Shown piece by piece: positions 51,001 through 61,281 of a stretch of 64,000 bases of DNA; position 1 is the first letter of the stretch; each line of letters begins with the position of its first letter. The position numbers and the translations under genes were made by a program. Below the pieces are notes generated by a model. That model was not told where the DNA came from. It saw only the letters and a list, made by a program, of their open reading frames with translations, and ran no database searches. The DNA comes from Pedobacter sp. AJM (GTDB lineage: Bacteria; Bacteroidota; Bacteroidia; Sphingobacteriales; Sphingobacteriaceae), in the NCBI RefSeq assembly GCF_002197755.1, contig NZ_NHOT01000003.1, forward strand, positions 806,001 to 870,000, written 5' to 3'.

Positions 51001-51983
51001 TTAAATCCCCCAGTCTTAACCTTTGCCATCACCTTTTTGCGCAACAGGAACAAAGTATACAGGTAAACGACATTTTTGCCTAAACCGATTTTAAAAATAT
51101 GGTATCTCCACATGGTCCTGAACAATGCCATAAAGCTTTTCTGATACTGGTGAAGAAAACTGCTGATCATCTTCACCTGTTGATCAGACAATTCATTCTG
51201 GTAACGGTCAAAAAAAGACTGCAGCAATTCGTAATTATGGACCAAAGGCTTCAGCATATAGGTTGTGTCGCTGAAGTACCGGTTAAACCGGCTCATGAAA
51301 GTCATTTTGTTTACATTACCACTTACATTTTTTTGATGCTGCCGGTAAAGGATGAGGTCTTCATCAATTAAGATATTTTTACCAAAAGCACCAATCACCA
51401 ATGCAGCATAATAATCATGGTTAACCGACTCGGCCGGAATGTGTTTTATTTTTTGGACGGCCGCCCGGTTTAAGATCATGGTGCAGCCCCAGGCATAGTT
51501 TTCATTCATTAATACCGGTAAACTGAGCTGAGCGGGCAATGGCAGGCGGGCATCGATCCGATGATCATGCTCATCAATAAAGGTAAGGTTGGCATAACAA
51601 AGCAATGGATAATCTGACCCATAAATCGCTTCATTTTTTAATAAACCTGCAAGTGAACGCTCCAGCTTGTTCACCAGCCAGATGTCATCCTGATCTGCAA
51701 ATAAAACATATGATTTATTGTTTTCATAAGCCCAATCGAAAAGCTGGGAAAAATTGCGACAGGCAGAACCATGCACCGAACCATACTGAATACATGTCAC
51801 GCGTGCATCTTTTCGCACATAGCTGTGAATGATCTCAGGAGTCGCATCGGTAGACCGGTCATCACGAATGATCAGCTCCCAGGCTTCATAGGATTGATTT
51901 AAAATACTATCCAGTTGTTTCTCTAGGTATTCGGCACCATTATAAGTGGCCATCAGGATTGTTAATACCGGTGCTTCTTTCAT
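50997..51983 (-). CDS. Glycosyltransferase family 2
   Basis: 328 residues. PVLTILMATYNGAEYLEKQL (5-24), IIRDDRSTD and metal site FADQDDIW (95-102), typical of rhamnosyl/alpha-glycosyltransferases of the RfbF/RhlC-like group (this is not the rfbF of locus A). Overlaps the next gene by 4 bases. Confidence 0.9.
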   Translation of the reverse strand: MKEAPVLTILMATYNGAEYLEKQLDSILNQSYEAWELIIRDDRSTDATPEIIHSYVRKDARVTCIQYGSVHGSACRNFSQLFDWAYENNKSYVLFADQDDIWLVNKLERSLAGLLKNEAIYGSDYPLLCYANLTFIDEHDHRIDARLPLPAQLSLPVLMNENYAWGCTMILNRAAVQKIKHIPAESVNHDYYAALVIGAFGKNILIDEDLILYRQHQKNVSGNVNKMTFMSRFNRYFSDTTYMLKPLVHNYELLQSFFDRYQNELSDQQVKMISSFLHQYQKSFMALFRTMWRYHIFKIGLGKNVVYLYTLFLLRKKVMAKVKTGGFK

Positions 51984-51985
51984 GT

Positions 51986-53287
51986 TTATTTAATGGCTAT
52001 CCGGTTGACAATGAAAAAGAAAGCCACAAAAAACATGTGGTAAAAATTTGTAAATGAACTCATAAAGATGCAGAATATAAATAAGGACCATTCTACAATA
52101 TAATATTCGCCATTTTTAGACATGTAATTTTTAAAGGCATTCATGGATAAAAACCCATATAAAAAATTCAGGACGATTACACCAAACCACCTGAAATCCA
52201 GAAATGGATCTACCATATAAGTCCCGATTTTGGTATATGAACTGTATAGCGGCGGATAAATGGCATTTTTATCAATGGGTAGTACGGTAATAAGGGGTCT
52301 GGCAGAATAGGCCCCATAACTAACATAATCATCCCGTAAAGCCGTACTGACAATTTCATTTCCGGTAGAAAAATTAACGGCCCCATACAGGGACAGGTAG
52401 GTTTCAATAATATTGGTGGGCTTGGTAATATCGCCGTAATCCCTTAAAAATTCATTGACGGACATTTCTTTATCGTCTTCTGCTGAGCCACCCCGCAACT
52501 GGCCCAATATAACAAACAGGACGATACAGGCCGCACCGATAGAAAAAAGCCGGAGTAAGGGAATGGTTTTATAATAGCTGTAGGCAATCAGCATCGAAAA
52601 GAAAAACAGGACGATGATTTGCCGGCTGAAAAAGTTAAGGATAATAAAAACGCAGACAAAACTGAGTGCCAGAAACTGCCAGAAACGTAAGGTCTTTTTC
52701 TTATACAGGATATAGAACATGGCCGGCAATACCGAATTGAGTACAATAAAGTTATGCAGGGGGGTAACATCATTTTCATTGATATCCTGGTACACGGCGG
52801 CATTTCCTAAATTTAGTACCGGTAAATAACCCAACTGGCCTACTTCCATGATAAAGACGCCTATACCCGCTATAAAAACCAGTAATAAAAAGGCCAGGCT
52901 TAACCTGGGGCTTAACGGCTGGATATAATTTTTAAGACTAAAGGAAAATGTTTTCATGGATACCAGCCCGCCAATGATAAAAAAGGCTACGCTAAAAGCC
53001 AATACCAAAACAAACTGCCATTCGTACCCCATTTGCCTGTCTGAAACCATCAGGAAGGAGAAACCGGCGATGTATACAAAAATGCTGTAAATGGTAAAAG
53101 GGTTGATGATTTGCCCGAACCTGATCACGGAGAAGACCGATAATCCCTCTGCTACCAGCAGGAAGGTGGCAAAGGGGACGAGCTCTTCCAGGCTGCAACC
53201 CCATGACGCATACCTTGCCAGCAGGTAAACATCTATAAACAGCAATGCACCAATAATGAGTACTAATATATAAGGTTTAATACCCAT
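51986..53287 (-). CDS. Wzy-like repeat-unit polymerase
   Basis: 433 residues, about 11-12 predicted membrane helices, with a larger hydrophilic periplasmic loop near 260-340. Fits the oligosaccharide repeat-unit polymerase type (Wzy/O-antigen polymerase). The call rests on topology and location; sequences of this class diverge strongly. Packed between two GT2 genes (2 bases before the next; directly adjoining the one upstream). Confidence 0.75.
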   Translation of the reverse strand: MGIKPYILVLIIGALLFIDVYLLARYASWGCSLEELVPFATFLLVAEGLSVFSVIRFGQIINPFTIYSIFVYIAGFSFLMVSDRQMGYEWQFVLVLAFSVAFFIIGGLVSMKTFSFSLKNYIQPLSPRLSLAFLLLVFIAGIGVFIMEVGQLGYLPVLNLGNAAVYQDINENDVTPLHNFIVLNSVLPAMFYILYKKKTLRFWQFLALSFVCVFIILNFFSRQIIVLFFFSMLIAYSYYKTIPLLRLFSIGAACIVLFVILGQLRGGSAEDDKEMSVNEFLRDYGDITKPTNIIETYLSLYGAVNFSTGNEIVSTALRDDYVSYGAYSARPLITVLPIDKNAIYPPLYSSYTKIGTYMVDPFLDFRWFGVIVLNFLYGFLSMNAFKNYMSKNGEYYIVEWSLFIFCIFMSSFTNFYHMFFVAFFFIVNRIAIK

Positions 53288-54229
53288 TTATCTGATCGTT
53301 TTATACATCCTGATGCCTAATTTTAACATTCCCTTTTTGAGCAGGGGCCACTCCTGAAGCGGATTTTTTACAAAATTACTGAAAATATACCCAAACGCCT
53401 TTAAAACACCGAGCGAACGTACTTCATGAAGGGCCAGTAAATCCAGGTTCAGTTTCTTTAACCATGCCATTGCTTTTGGATCCTGTAATGTGGAAAGTGC
53501 CTGATCCATATGGTTCCGGACCACTACTTCGCCTAAAAACATGTTTCTTTTATTGTTGATGGCGCTTTTTCCATGTACCCTGATCAACGCGCAGGAACGG
53601 TCATCCCCGTCAAAAATAAAATGCGGATGGTGCATGGCCACCTTAAACCACAGCAACCAGTCTTCATTGTTTTTCAAATCCTGATCAAACAGGCCTGCTG
53701 CGATGATGAGTTCTTTTTTTACCAATGGACTATTGATGGTTAAGATATTATTGGTCACCTGCCTTTTTAAAAGTTCAACATCACTTAAGGTTTCCGCTGC
53801 TAAAAAGCCGGCAGGATATTTCTGAATTTCTTCTCGTGCTGTAGCTTCTCCGGTAAAAAAGACTGCTTTAGAAAAAACCAGGCCAGCACCTGATGTTTCT
53901 GCCAGGGCCACCTGAATGCTTAATTTCTCTGCACTCAAGAGATCATCGGCATCTAAAAACTGAAGGTATTTGCCTTTCGCCAGCCGGATGCCCGCATTTT
54001 TTGCGGCGGATGTGCCCCCGTTTTTCACCGGATGAAAAGTGATGCGATAGGTTGGATGCGCCGCGATAAAGCCGGCCACCACTTCGGCGGTATGGTCTGT
54101 TGAACCATCATCAATGATGATACACTCCCAGTGAAGGTAGCGTTGTTTGATGATGCTCTGCAGGGTTTCTACGATCAGATGACCATAATTGAAAGCAGGA
54201 ATAATAATACTCACCAAAGGTTCCATCAT
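53288..54229 (-). CDS. Glycosyltransferase family 2
   Basis: 313 residues. EPLVSIIIPAFNYGHLIVET at the start, IIDDGSTDHT and metal site LDADD (92-96). The ATG at 54229 was preferred to one 16 codons upstream: it forms ATGA with the stop of the preceding gene and removes an unlikely extension. A second ATG directly follows. Typical of repeat-unit glycosyltransferases. Confidence 0.92.
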   Translation of the reverse strand: MMEPLVSIIIPAFNYGHLIVETLQSIIKQRYLHWECIIIDDGSTDHTAEVVAGFIAAHPTYRITFHPVKNGGTSAAKNAGIRLAKGKYLQFLDADDLLSAEKLSIQVALAETSGAGLVFSKAVFFTGEATAREEIQKYPAGFLAAETLSDVELLKRQVTNNILTINSPLVKKELIIAAGLFDQDLKNNEDWLLWFKVAMHHPHFIFDGDDRSCALIRVHGKSAINNKRNMFLGEVVVRNHMDQALSTLQDPKAMAWLKKLNLDLLALHEVRSLGVLKAFGYIFSNFVKNPLQEWPLLKKGMLKLGIRMYKTIR

Positions 54230-55203
54230 AAAGCTTCCTGTATTTTTTCCTGAATCACCTGCCAGCGGTTTTCCCATTGATGATGGCGAATCACATGATT
54301 ATAATTCCGTTCAATCAGTGCATGATAATCCTCATAACTGGCCAGAACATTGAGCATCTGGTCTCCGGCATGGTCCATGTCAATCTCAACGATCGGATTA
54401 TAGCCGAATAATTCTGCCATATCCGAAGGTAAAACACCGACAATCAAACATTTGGAAGCCATTGCCTGAAGATACCTTAACGTCATGGAAGAAATATATT
54501 CTGCCCGGTGAGGGTGAGTGATATTAGAGGGTACACAAATGACAATCTTAGCTGCCGCCAGTGCCGCAGAAAAAGCAGGCTTATCAGGAAAAAGTAAATT
54601 CATTCCCGGTTTCCTGTAGACGTGATGCTTTCCGTTGAGCTGAAGCGGCCCGGTGATCAGATGATGGTATTCATCATACATCCGGCCAAATTCAAGCACA
54701 TCAATTTCTTTGTCATGGTATGCCTTGAAATGATAATCCTGAGCAGATAAAGCTTCGGGAAGCCAGATGGCCCGGCATTTAATATGGCTATAATTCTGAT
54801 TAAAATTCTCCATCACCTGTTTAGAGGAGAAGAATACATAATATACATTAAAAAAATCAAGAAGCGGGAAAATCCAGCGGTGAAACCTTGGCCACACATC
54901 GTACATGTACACAAAGTTCAGTTTTGTTTTAAAAGCATAGGGAATAAGCAACCTGAAATCGCCGCTGATCATGGAAACAAAATTAACAGCAAGTTCCTGT
55001 TTAAATCTTAACCGCAGTTTAAATAAGGATGGATACCGGGTCAGTTTTCTAACAACGAAAGACTTAAAACGGGAGTGTTTAAGCATTTTACGCGCTGGGT
55101 CAAAACCTGCAGGTGCCTTTTCTATTGTACGGTATAACTCATCAATACAATCAAGAAAGTATTCTCCATCATTGGATTGCAACAGGCGCAGTTTTATTCC
55201 CAT
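54226..55203 (-). CDS. Probable glycosyltransferase (GT-B, Glyco_trans_1_2-like)
   Basis: 325 residues. The C-terminal part has PHRAEYISSMTLRYLQAMAS and CLIVGVLPSDMAELFG, resembling the DUF3880/Glyco_trans_1_2 end of GT-B enzymes; the N-terminal half is unrecognised. Its position among GT genes supports a transfer role. Starts 30 bases after the DUF5672 gene and ends in an ATGA overlap. Confidence 0.7.
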   Translation of the reverse strand: MGIKLRLLQSNDGEYFLDCIDELYRTIEKAPAGFDPARKMLKHSRFKSFVVRKLTRYPSLFKLRLRFKQELAVNFVSMISGDFRLLIPYAFKTKLNFVYMYDVWPRFHRWIFPLLDFFNVYYVFFSSKQVMENFNQNYSHIKCRAIWLPEALSAQDYHFKAYHDKEIDVLEFGRMYDEYHHLITGPLQLNGKHHVYRKPGMNLLFPDKPAFSAALAAAKIVICVPSNITHPHRAEYISSMTLRYLQAMASKCLIVGVLPSDMAELFGYNPIVEIDMDHAGDQMLNVLASYEDYHALIERNYNHVIRHHQWENRWQVIQEKIQEAL

Positions 55204-55233
55204 AGATTACAAATGTGCAAATTTTTATAAACT

Positions 55234-56052
55234 TTAATCAACCTTAATATGATACCCGTATGCGTTGATGTGCTTTTGCCAGAACGCTAAATTATACTTC
55301 CACCAGGCATGGCAGCCAAAAGGCAATTTGTGGTGATTCAGCTCAAACAATACCTCTGGGTTCACTTCAAAGCTGAATTTCATGGCTTCACCGATTGTGG
55401 GTAATTTGAAATCAGGAAAATTATGAGGAATCACTTCTGACCAGAACAGATCTTCATTGATGATGGGCTGAAAAGGATAACCAGCATAAATATAAACCAT
55501 CTGGTGTTTGATATAACGGTAAAAATTGATGTAAAACGGCCGGTTTGTATCATCAAATGTGCGGGTAAACTTCAGTTTTTTAAACTTCGTGACCACTTCA
55601 TAACACTTTCTCACCTTCCGAAGGCAAAAGCCGCCATTGCCTAAACTCACCAGCGGACTATCTGTTCCGGCCAAATCATGTCCTTCAAACAGCGGTGCTC
55701 CGATATTATCGTATCCCTTTTTACACCAGTCCATCAATTCGTCCCTAAATACAAAGGCATCCAGTTGATGAATGAGCATAAAATCGTAAGCTAAAAAGCT
55801 GGCATATAAACCATGGTACTTCATTAACCGGTTATAAGCCGGAATATCGGCAAAAAACTGATCGTCATAAAGCTTATAACCGGCCTGATGATTAAGCACA
55901 TAATTGTGATTCCGGATAAAGCCTTCCAGTCTTCTGGGTGCGATAAAATAGATATCATGGTTAGCCAGTATCCGGAAACACTGATCCATGGAGATCTGCT
56001 CAAATGAACCAATCTGATCTGTATACACCGGAATTACAACACAAGCTTTCAT
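55234..56052 (-). CDS. DUF5672 family protein (probable glycosyltransferase)
   Basis: 272 residues. MKACVVIPVYTDQIGSFEQ start, FLAYDFMLIHQLDAFVF (a D-x-D type site), and GNGGFCLRKV, followed by NEDLFWSEV: the pattern of DUF5672 proteins found in sugar-transfer operons, with a layout like GT-A enzymes. Activity is not established for the family to my knowledge. The ATG at 56052 (2 bases after the flippase stop) replaces a longer frame that would run 36 codons into the flippase gene. Confidence 0.8.
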   Translation of the reverse strand: MKACVVIPVYTDQIGSFEQISMDQCFRILANHDIYFIAPRRLEGFIRNHNYVLNHQAGYKLYDDQFFADIPAYNRLMKYHGLYASFLAYDFMLIHQLDAFVFRDELMDWCKKGYDNIGAPLFEGHDLAGTDSPLVSLGNGGFCLRKVRKCYEVVTKFKKLKFTRTFDDTNRPFYINFYRYIKHQMVYIYAGYPFQPIINEDLFWSEVIPHNFPDFKLPTIGEAMKFSFEVNPEVLFELNHHKLPFGCHAWWKYNLAFWQKHINAYGYHIKVD

Positions 56053-56054
56053 AA

Positions 56055-57503
56055 TTAAATTTTTTGTAAAAACTTTAAGGGGCCAAAACCTGCCAATACT
56101 TCTAAAACATTCCTGTTTTTCCAAACCCATACCTGCATAAACAGATAAACCAGGCCGCACAGGGGCACGGTAATGATGACAACCACGATAGGCAGGCTGC
56201 TGATTTTCAGCACCAGCATTTTAATCAGAAAAAACAAAGCCGAAGTAAATAAGGCCTGTAATGTTTCTAGCACAGGAAACTTTACCTTAAACAGTTTAAA
56301 CGAAAAAAAGAACAAAAGCATGGTTACACTGCATTCTGTAGCCAGTGAACTAATCGCTGCACCATTTTGCTTATAGATGGGGATCAGTAAGAAATTTAAA
56401 CCCAGACTCACAAAAACGCCGAACAATGAGGCATACAGAATTTTACGCTCCTGATGCAGGGGCAAAAGAATCTGATGTGCAAAAACCTGTGCCATACCCA
56501 CAAATACCACAATGAAACATAGAATTTGTAAGGAGCTTACGGCCGGCAAATATTTCTGACCGGCAAATAAGCGGATAATTTCTTCTGACAGGCAATACGT
56601 ACCAATGGCAATGGGAATACTTAAAAATACCACAAAGTTGATGGATTTGTGCAGCAGTAATCGGGCCTCCGCCCAGTTTTCGGCTTTAAAAGCAATGGTC
56701 AGCCTGGGTAACAGCACTGCTGATAAAACGCCAATGACGGCCAGCGAAATTTTACTGATCCGCATGGAAGCAGAATAATAACCTACATAGACATCACTGG
56801 TTAAAAAGCCCAATATGATGGTATCAAAAACCAGGTAAATGGTGGTGATGATGCTATTGGAAAAGATAATGAAGAGTGGTTTCAGGTGGTGCCGGAGGGT
56901 CAGGTTTTTAAAAGAGATTTTGACCAGCTTACTGACAGAATACATATTGGTAGCAGCAGCCAGCAGGGTAGCCACCAGATTTAGGGCATAATAGATATTC
57001 CGGTCGGCCACCGTATGCACCAGGGCAAAAAGCAATATGATGGTGAATAAACGGATCAGCACCGTGCGGATGGCAATGTATTTGAATTTTTCTATGCCCT
57101 GAAAAAACCATTCGGCAATAAAAACATTACCCAGTAAAATGGCCATCCCGATTTGATAAAGCTGAAAATTCGCAAATAACTTATCACTGGATAAGCTGAT
57201 GCCCAGCAATACCACAATGGAAATTAATGAAGTAACGAGGTGGATGAAGATCAGTTCGGAATACACACGTCCGAGTGCGATGGAATCATGTTTTACCTTC
57301 GCAATTTCCCTTACGCCATATAAGGGAATACCCAGTGCTGAAAAAATTAAAAAGTAGGTAATAAAATTATCGGCAAAGTTTACGGCACCCATACCTTCAG
57401 GCCCCAATATGCGTGAAGCATAAGGGAAGGTAACCAACGGAAATAAGATTTGAGAAACGGATAAGAGTGTATTAAAGACAATATTTTTCTTTAAGCCCGA
57501 CAT
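56055..57503 (-). CDS. Wzx-like flippase
   Basis: 482 residues, about 14 membrane helices, MATE/MOP superfamily; the N-terminus NIVFNTLLSVSQILFPLVTFPY and RILGPEGMGAVNFA are typical of the RfbX/Wzx group. It flips the locus B repeat unit. Second flippase in the window and clearly different from the one at 25854-27278. 3 bases after the Wzz gene. Confidence 0.92.
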   Translation of the reverse strand: MSGLKKNIVFNTLLSVSQILFPLVTFPYASRILGPEGMGAVNFADNFITYFLIFSALGIPLYGVREIAKVKHDSIALGRVYSELIFIHLVTSLISIVVLLGISLSSDKLFANFQLYQIGMAILLGNVFIAEWFFQGIEKFKYIAIRTVLIRLFTIILLFALVHTVADRNIYYALNLVATLLAAATNMYSVSKLVKISFKNLTLRHHLKPLFIIFSNSIITTIYLVFDTIILGFLTSDVYVGYYSASMRISKISLAVIGVLSAVLLPRLTIAFKAENWAEARLLLHKSINFVVFLSIPIAIGTYCLSEEIIRLFAGQKYLPAVSSLQILCFIVVFVGMAQVFAHQILLPLHQERKILYASLFGVFVSLGLNFLLIPIYKQNGAAISSLATECSVTMLLFFFSFKLFKVKFPVLETLQALFTSALFFLIKMLVLKISSLPIVVVIITVPLCGLVYLFMQVWVWKNRNVLEVLAGFGPLKFLQKI

Positions 57504-57506
57504 GCA

Positions 57507-58571
57507 TTATTTAATCATCAATAAAAATCCGCGTCTTACCAATAACAGTACCGACATTAAAAATCCGGCCAGGAAGAAGCCAACCACCATCCCCTGGGTT
57601 TTGGTGGTCGCCAGTTTGGTTAAAGGTAAAACCGGTGCATCGATCATCTGAATTAAGGGCATTTCCTTGCGTTGTGATACTTTTGACATTTCCAGGTTTT
57701 TCACCAGCTCCGTCAGAATGGCTGTATTGGCCTGTGCATCCACCTGTCTCCGTTGGGAGGGTACCTTCAGGATTTGCCTGGCCGGGTTAGGATTGGGATT
57801 GGCATCCGTTAAAGAAGCCATACCAGCCAGTGCGCCGTTTAATTCCCGCTTCACTGAATCGGTTTGATGCTGCAGAATGGCCACGTTCTGCAATGATTTT
57901 TTTGTCTTCGTTTGCACATAAAATTCATTCACATTCTTGACAATCTCATCATCAAATGCCTTGGAAAATAATTCGTCTTTAGAAGTCACCTGAACCTTTA
58001 AAATACTTAATTTCTTATCAGGCTTGGTGACCACCAGGTTGTTTTTCCCGATTTCTTTAACGACTTCACCAAGAACACTGTCCTGAGCCCTGGTTAAACG
58101 GTCATTTTGTTTTAGCTTAAAGTTGATATTTTTCAGCACCGGATGTTTGGCCCATTTCTCCTTCAGGTGATTAAATTCCAGGTACCGATCAATCAATAAC
58201 TGTTTTTTGCCATTAAAATCAGCCTCATTTAAAAGTGACTTCTGGATCATGTTCCTGGATTTATACAATTCAATGAGATTATCACCTTGAAACACTCCTC
58301 CGTTTCCTGAACCGCCAATGTCAATACCCACCATAGAAGCCAAACCCGCCATCTGTCCGAGGCTTCCGCCGCCATTTGCATCTTCCAGAGCAAAAGTACT
58401 TGCCGCTACATACTTTGGTTTTTTATAGGTCGCATAGAGGTAGCCCAATACCATGCCGCATAGGCAGCCGATCAGCATGATCAGCCATTTCGACCGGAGA
58501 TAGGATAACCACTCATTTGTTTTGATGGCCAGTTCCTTCAGCGTAACTTCTTTATGATGGATTTCAGACAT
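57507..58571 (-). CDS. Wzz-like chain-length determinant (no kinase domain)
   Basis: 354 residues. Membrane helices at about 30-50 and 325-345 flank a periplasmic region with coiled-coil character (about 180-290). The proline-rich segment before the second helix fits Wzz. There is no C-terminal ATP-binding kinase domain, unlike the Wzc-like protein of locus A. 3 bases between neighbours on both sides. Confidence 0.88.
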   Translation of the reverse strand: MSEIHHKEVTLKELAIKTNEWLSYLRSKWLIMLIGCLCGMVLGYLYATYKKPKYVAASTFALEDANGGGSLGQMAGLASMVGIDIGGSGNGGVFQGDNLIELYKSRNMIQKSLLNEADFNGKKQLLIDRYLEFNHLKEKWAKHPVLKNINFKLKQNDRLTRAQDSVLGEVVKEIGKNNLVVTKPDKKLSILKVQVTSKDELFSKAFDDEIVKNVNEFYVQTKTKKSLQNVAILQHQTDSVKRELNGALAGMASLTDANPNPNPARQILKVPSQRRQVDAQANTAILTELVKNLEMSKVSQRKEMPLIQMIDAPVLPLTKLATTKTQGMVVGFFLAGFLMSVLLLVRRGFLLMIK

Positions 58572-58574
58572 GGC

Positions 58575-61094
58575 TTAACGTAATAAACTCACAATAATGG
58601 CAGCCAGTGAGGCGATACCTGTTGATATTCCAATAAACGTAGCGGCATTGAGCTTCTCACGCTCCGCCCTTTTCGGCACAAAAATTTCAGCACCCGGTTT
58701 TACCTGCGGAAAATTATTGAAGAACAAAAATTTCCGGTTGGCAGCAACAGATCCGTTGGAGTATACAATAAATGCACCTTTTCGGTATGCATTATAGCTG
58801 AAACCGCCTGAGCCACTGATGTAACCGGTAAAGCTTTTGCCTTTGGTATACACAATGCTGTTGGGTTTTAAAACTTCGCCTGTTACCCGAACGGTTTGCA
58901 GCTCTTTGGGTACCCGGATCACATCTCCGTTTTCTACAATCAGGTCGTTACGTGATAATGGCTTATTCATGATCTTTTTCAGGTCGATCCCAACCAGGTC
59001 ACTTCTTAATATTTCAAGGTCTTTATCTAAACTGGTGGTATCCCTTGCGCCTGATTGCTTTAAACGCTGCAGGTTTAACAATTTCTCGCGTTCTTCTCTT
59101 CTGGTTTCCAGGCTGTCCATCCGTAAATCGCCTTTACCAGTCCGCCTTAAAGATGCACCTTCTACATAAGCCAGCGGACTTAATCCTCCAGCCCTTTTAA
59201 TTATATCAGAAATCCTTTCGTCTTTTTTGGTGATGGTGTATATCCCCGGATATAACACTTCACCTTCAATTTTAATCTGGCGTTGCGTATGGTAACTTTC
59301 CGAACTTCTGATGGACACAATATCAAATGGCTTTAAGGAAAAATCCTGGTCCTGTAATTTTAAATCCGGATCTACATTAACTGTAAATACCTCTGCCGTT
59401 TGTGCCGAGACCGAGGTGGCATCGCTGTTTTTAATTCTTCTGGAGATTTCAATTCTGTTTGGTGTGGCGCTTTCCCTGAAGCCACCCGCCATCTGGATTA
59501 AAGATTCCAGGTTCATTCCTTCTGCATACATAAAAGTGCCCGGCTGTCTCACTTCTCCCTGAATGGTCACCCTGAATTCTTCCCGTAACTGAAATATTGA
59601 TTTAATGCTGACCCGGTCTTCCCGCTGCAACCTGATATCCGGTTCAGTACCGGCTAAAATTTTGCCCAGATCAAAAGAAACCAGTGCCAAACTGTTATCG
59701 GCATTTAACCTCGAAATATAACCCCTGTTTAAAAAGGCATCCTCTTTAACCCCATCTGCTTTTTGAATCAGGCCTTTCAGCGTCAGCTGATCATCAAGTT
59801 CATATTGTCCCGGACGAAAAACAGCCCCATCAATTTCCACCCGGTTGGCAAAGCGGTCCAGAATTTTCTCGACCAGAAACTTATCGCCATTTTGAGGTTG
59901 ATAGGTTTGAAAATCAGATTCCGGAATGTCTGTAATTTTACGTTCCCTGTTCGTATTCTGCAATACTTTTATCTGTGCGGAATAGGCATCATTAGAAAAG
60001 CCGCCTGCAAAACGCAGGGCATCGGCCAGTGTTTCAGTAGCTTTAATTTCGAAATAAGCCGGACGTTTCACTTCACCGGATAATGTGATACGGGTTTGGT
60101 ATACCGGTACATTGATGACATCCTGATCCTGCAGGCGGATATTGCCTTTTTGAAGCCCGTTAAGCAGGAAATCGTAAATATCAACCGTATAAATGACTTT
60201 ATTGTTCCGGATCACCTGAATGTTCCGGTAAGTACCGTTTTTATTCGGGCCACCCGCAATACTTAAGATATTGAATAAGGAAGACAGGGAAGATACCGTA
60301 TAGGCGCCCGGCCTGGTTGCTTCACCCACCACCATGATGGTGATACTTTTAATGTTACCCAGCGTGATCGATACGGAAGTTCGGCCAGATTTAATGGCCG
60401 GATAGGTACCGGCAAGCGAAGACCTGATTTTAGAAGTGGCCTGCTCAATGTTCAGCCCTGCTACAGAAATAAGCCCCACGTATTGAACCCTGATGGTACC
60501 ATCCGGACTCACTTTTGATTTGTAACTGACTTCGTTATCACCGGTAATATCGATCAATAACTCATCATCAGGACCTACCACATAACTCTTAGGCGTAGCC
60601 ATTCTCAGGTTGGGCTCAAAGGTTTGTGTACCTGATCCGAAAAGTTCCTCGCCAAATATTTTCAGGTTATTTAAGGCATTGGCATTGGCCAGAGCCTGTC
60701 CTGAGAGAGAGTTATTGATCTTTTTGAGCGAATCTATTTTACTTTGTGCACTATTGACCCTTGAACGTTCTACATCTACAAAAGGCTTATTTGCCGCCTG
60801 ACCGGTATTGGTACTGGTATTGGTTGTACCGGTTCCATCCTGCTTTCTGATTTTCTCTACCCTGACACGCAGTTTCTCAATTTCAGTTTGTGGCATACCC
60901 TGGGCCAGTGCTAGCTGCTCCAGCTGGGCATCATTATAGCCGATAGATTCTGCCCGCTGCATCAGCTCCCTGATTTTGGCATCGCTCAGTTCATCCACCT
61001 TTACATCAGCATAATTGGTTTGCGCAGATAAGGATGTGGAGAGAAAAAAGGCAAAGAAAAGTAACAGGGCCTTAAGTAAATTTTTAAACTTCAT
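58575..61094 (-). CDS. Large SLBB-domain polysaccharide export protein
   Basis: 839 residues with signal peptide (MKFKNLLKALLLFFAFFLST then SLSAQ). A Poly_export domain with YVVGPDDELLIDITG lies at about 165-180, followed by a series of at least five SLBB-type repeats (GEATRPGAYTV, GEVKRPAYFEI, GAVFRPGQYEL, GEVRQPGTFMY, GEVLYPGIYTI) and a C-terminal hydrophobic helix. Far longer than the Wza-like protein of locus A. The ATG at 61094 was used, 19 codons inside the longest frame, because it begins the signal peptide. Confidence 0.93.
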   Translation of the reverse strand: MKFKNLLKALLLFFAFFLSTSLSAQTNYADVKVDELSDAKIRELMQRAESIGYNDAQLEQLALAQGMPQTEIEKLRVRVEKIRKQDGTGTTNTSTNTGQAANKPFVDVERSRVNSAQSKIDSLKKINNSLSGQALANANALNNLKIFGEELFGSGTQTFEPNLRMATPKSYVVGPDDELLIDITGDNEVSYKSKVSPDGTIRVQYVGLISVAGLNIEQATSKIRSSLAGTYPAIKSGRTSVSITLGNIKSITIMVVGEATRPGAYTVSSLSSLFNILSIAGGPNKNGTYRNIQVIRNNKVIYTVDIYDFLLNGLQKGNIRLQDQDVINVPVYQTRITLSGEVKRPAYFEIKATETLADALRFAGGFSNDAYSAQIKVLQNTNRERKITDIPESDFQTYQPQNGDKFLVEKILDRFANRVEIDGAVFRPGQYELDDQLTLKGLIQKADGVKEDAFLNRGYISRLNADNSLALVSFDLGKILAGTEPDIRLQREDRVSIKSIFQLREEFRVTIQGEVRQPGTFMYAEGMNLESLIQMAGGFRESATPNRIEISRRIKNSDATSVSAQTAEVFTVNVDPDLKLQDQDFSLKPFDIVSIRSSESYHTQRQIKIEGEVLYPGIYTITKKDERISDIIKRAGGLSPLAYVEGASLRRTGKGDLRMDSLETRREEREKLLNLQRLKQSGARDTTSLDKDLEILRSDLVGIDLKKIMNKPLSRNDLIVENGDVIRVPKELQTVRVTGEVLKPNSIVYTKGKSFTGYISGSGGFSYNAYRKGAFIVYSNGSVAANRKFLFFNNFPQVKPGAEIFVPKRAEREKLNAATFIGISTGIASLAAIIVSLLR

Positions 61095-61184
61095 GTGTAG
61101 GTTTTTTATGAAAAAAGTGCGGATCGTGTTGATGCCATCACGAGCATGCACAAATTTTCATTTTATTGATATGCTATATTGCAC

Positions 61185-61192
61185 CAAAAATA
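61185..61192 (-). promoter_or_regulatory. Candidate promoter -7 box of the locus B operon
   Basis: The minus strand reads TATTTTTG, about 90 bases before the start codon at 61094. A TTTC lies about 21 bp upstream as a weak -33. It is the best promoter candidate ahead of the long operon 61094-43773. Confidence 0.5.
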
Positions 61193-61281
61193 CAAAATTA
61201 TTTCATTGCACAGGAAAGCATATCAAACATGAACACATGTTTTACGCTTGCGCATGGTATAGCGGGTCAGGCTTAGCGCAT

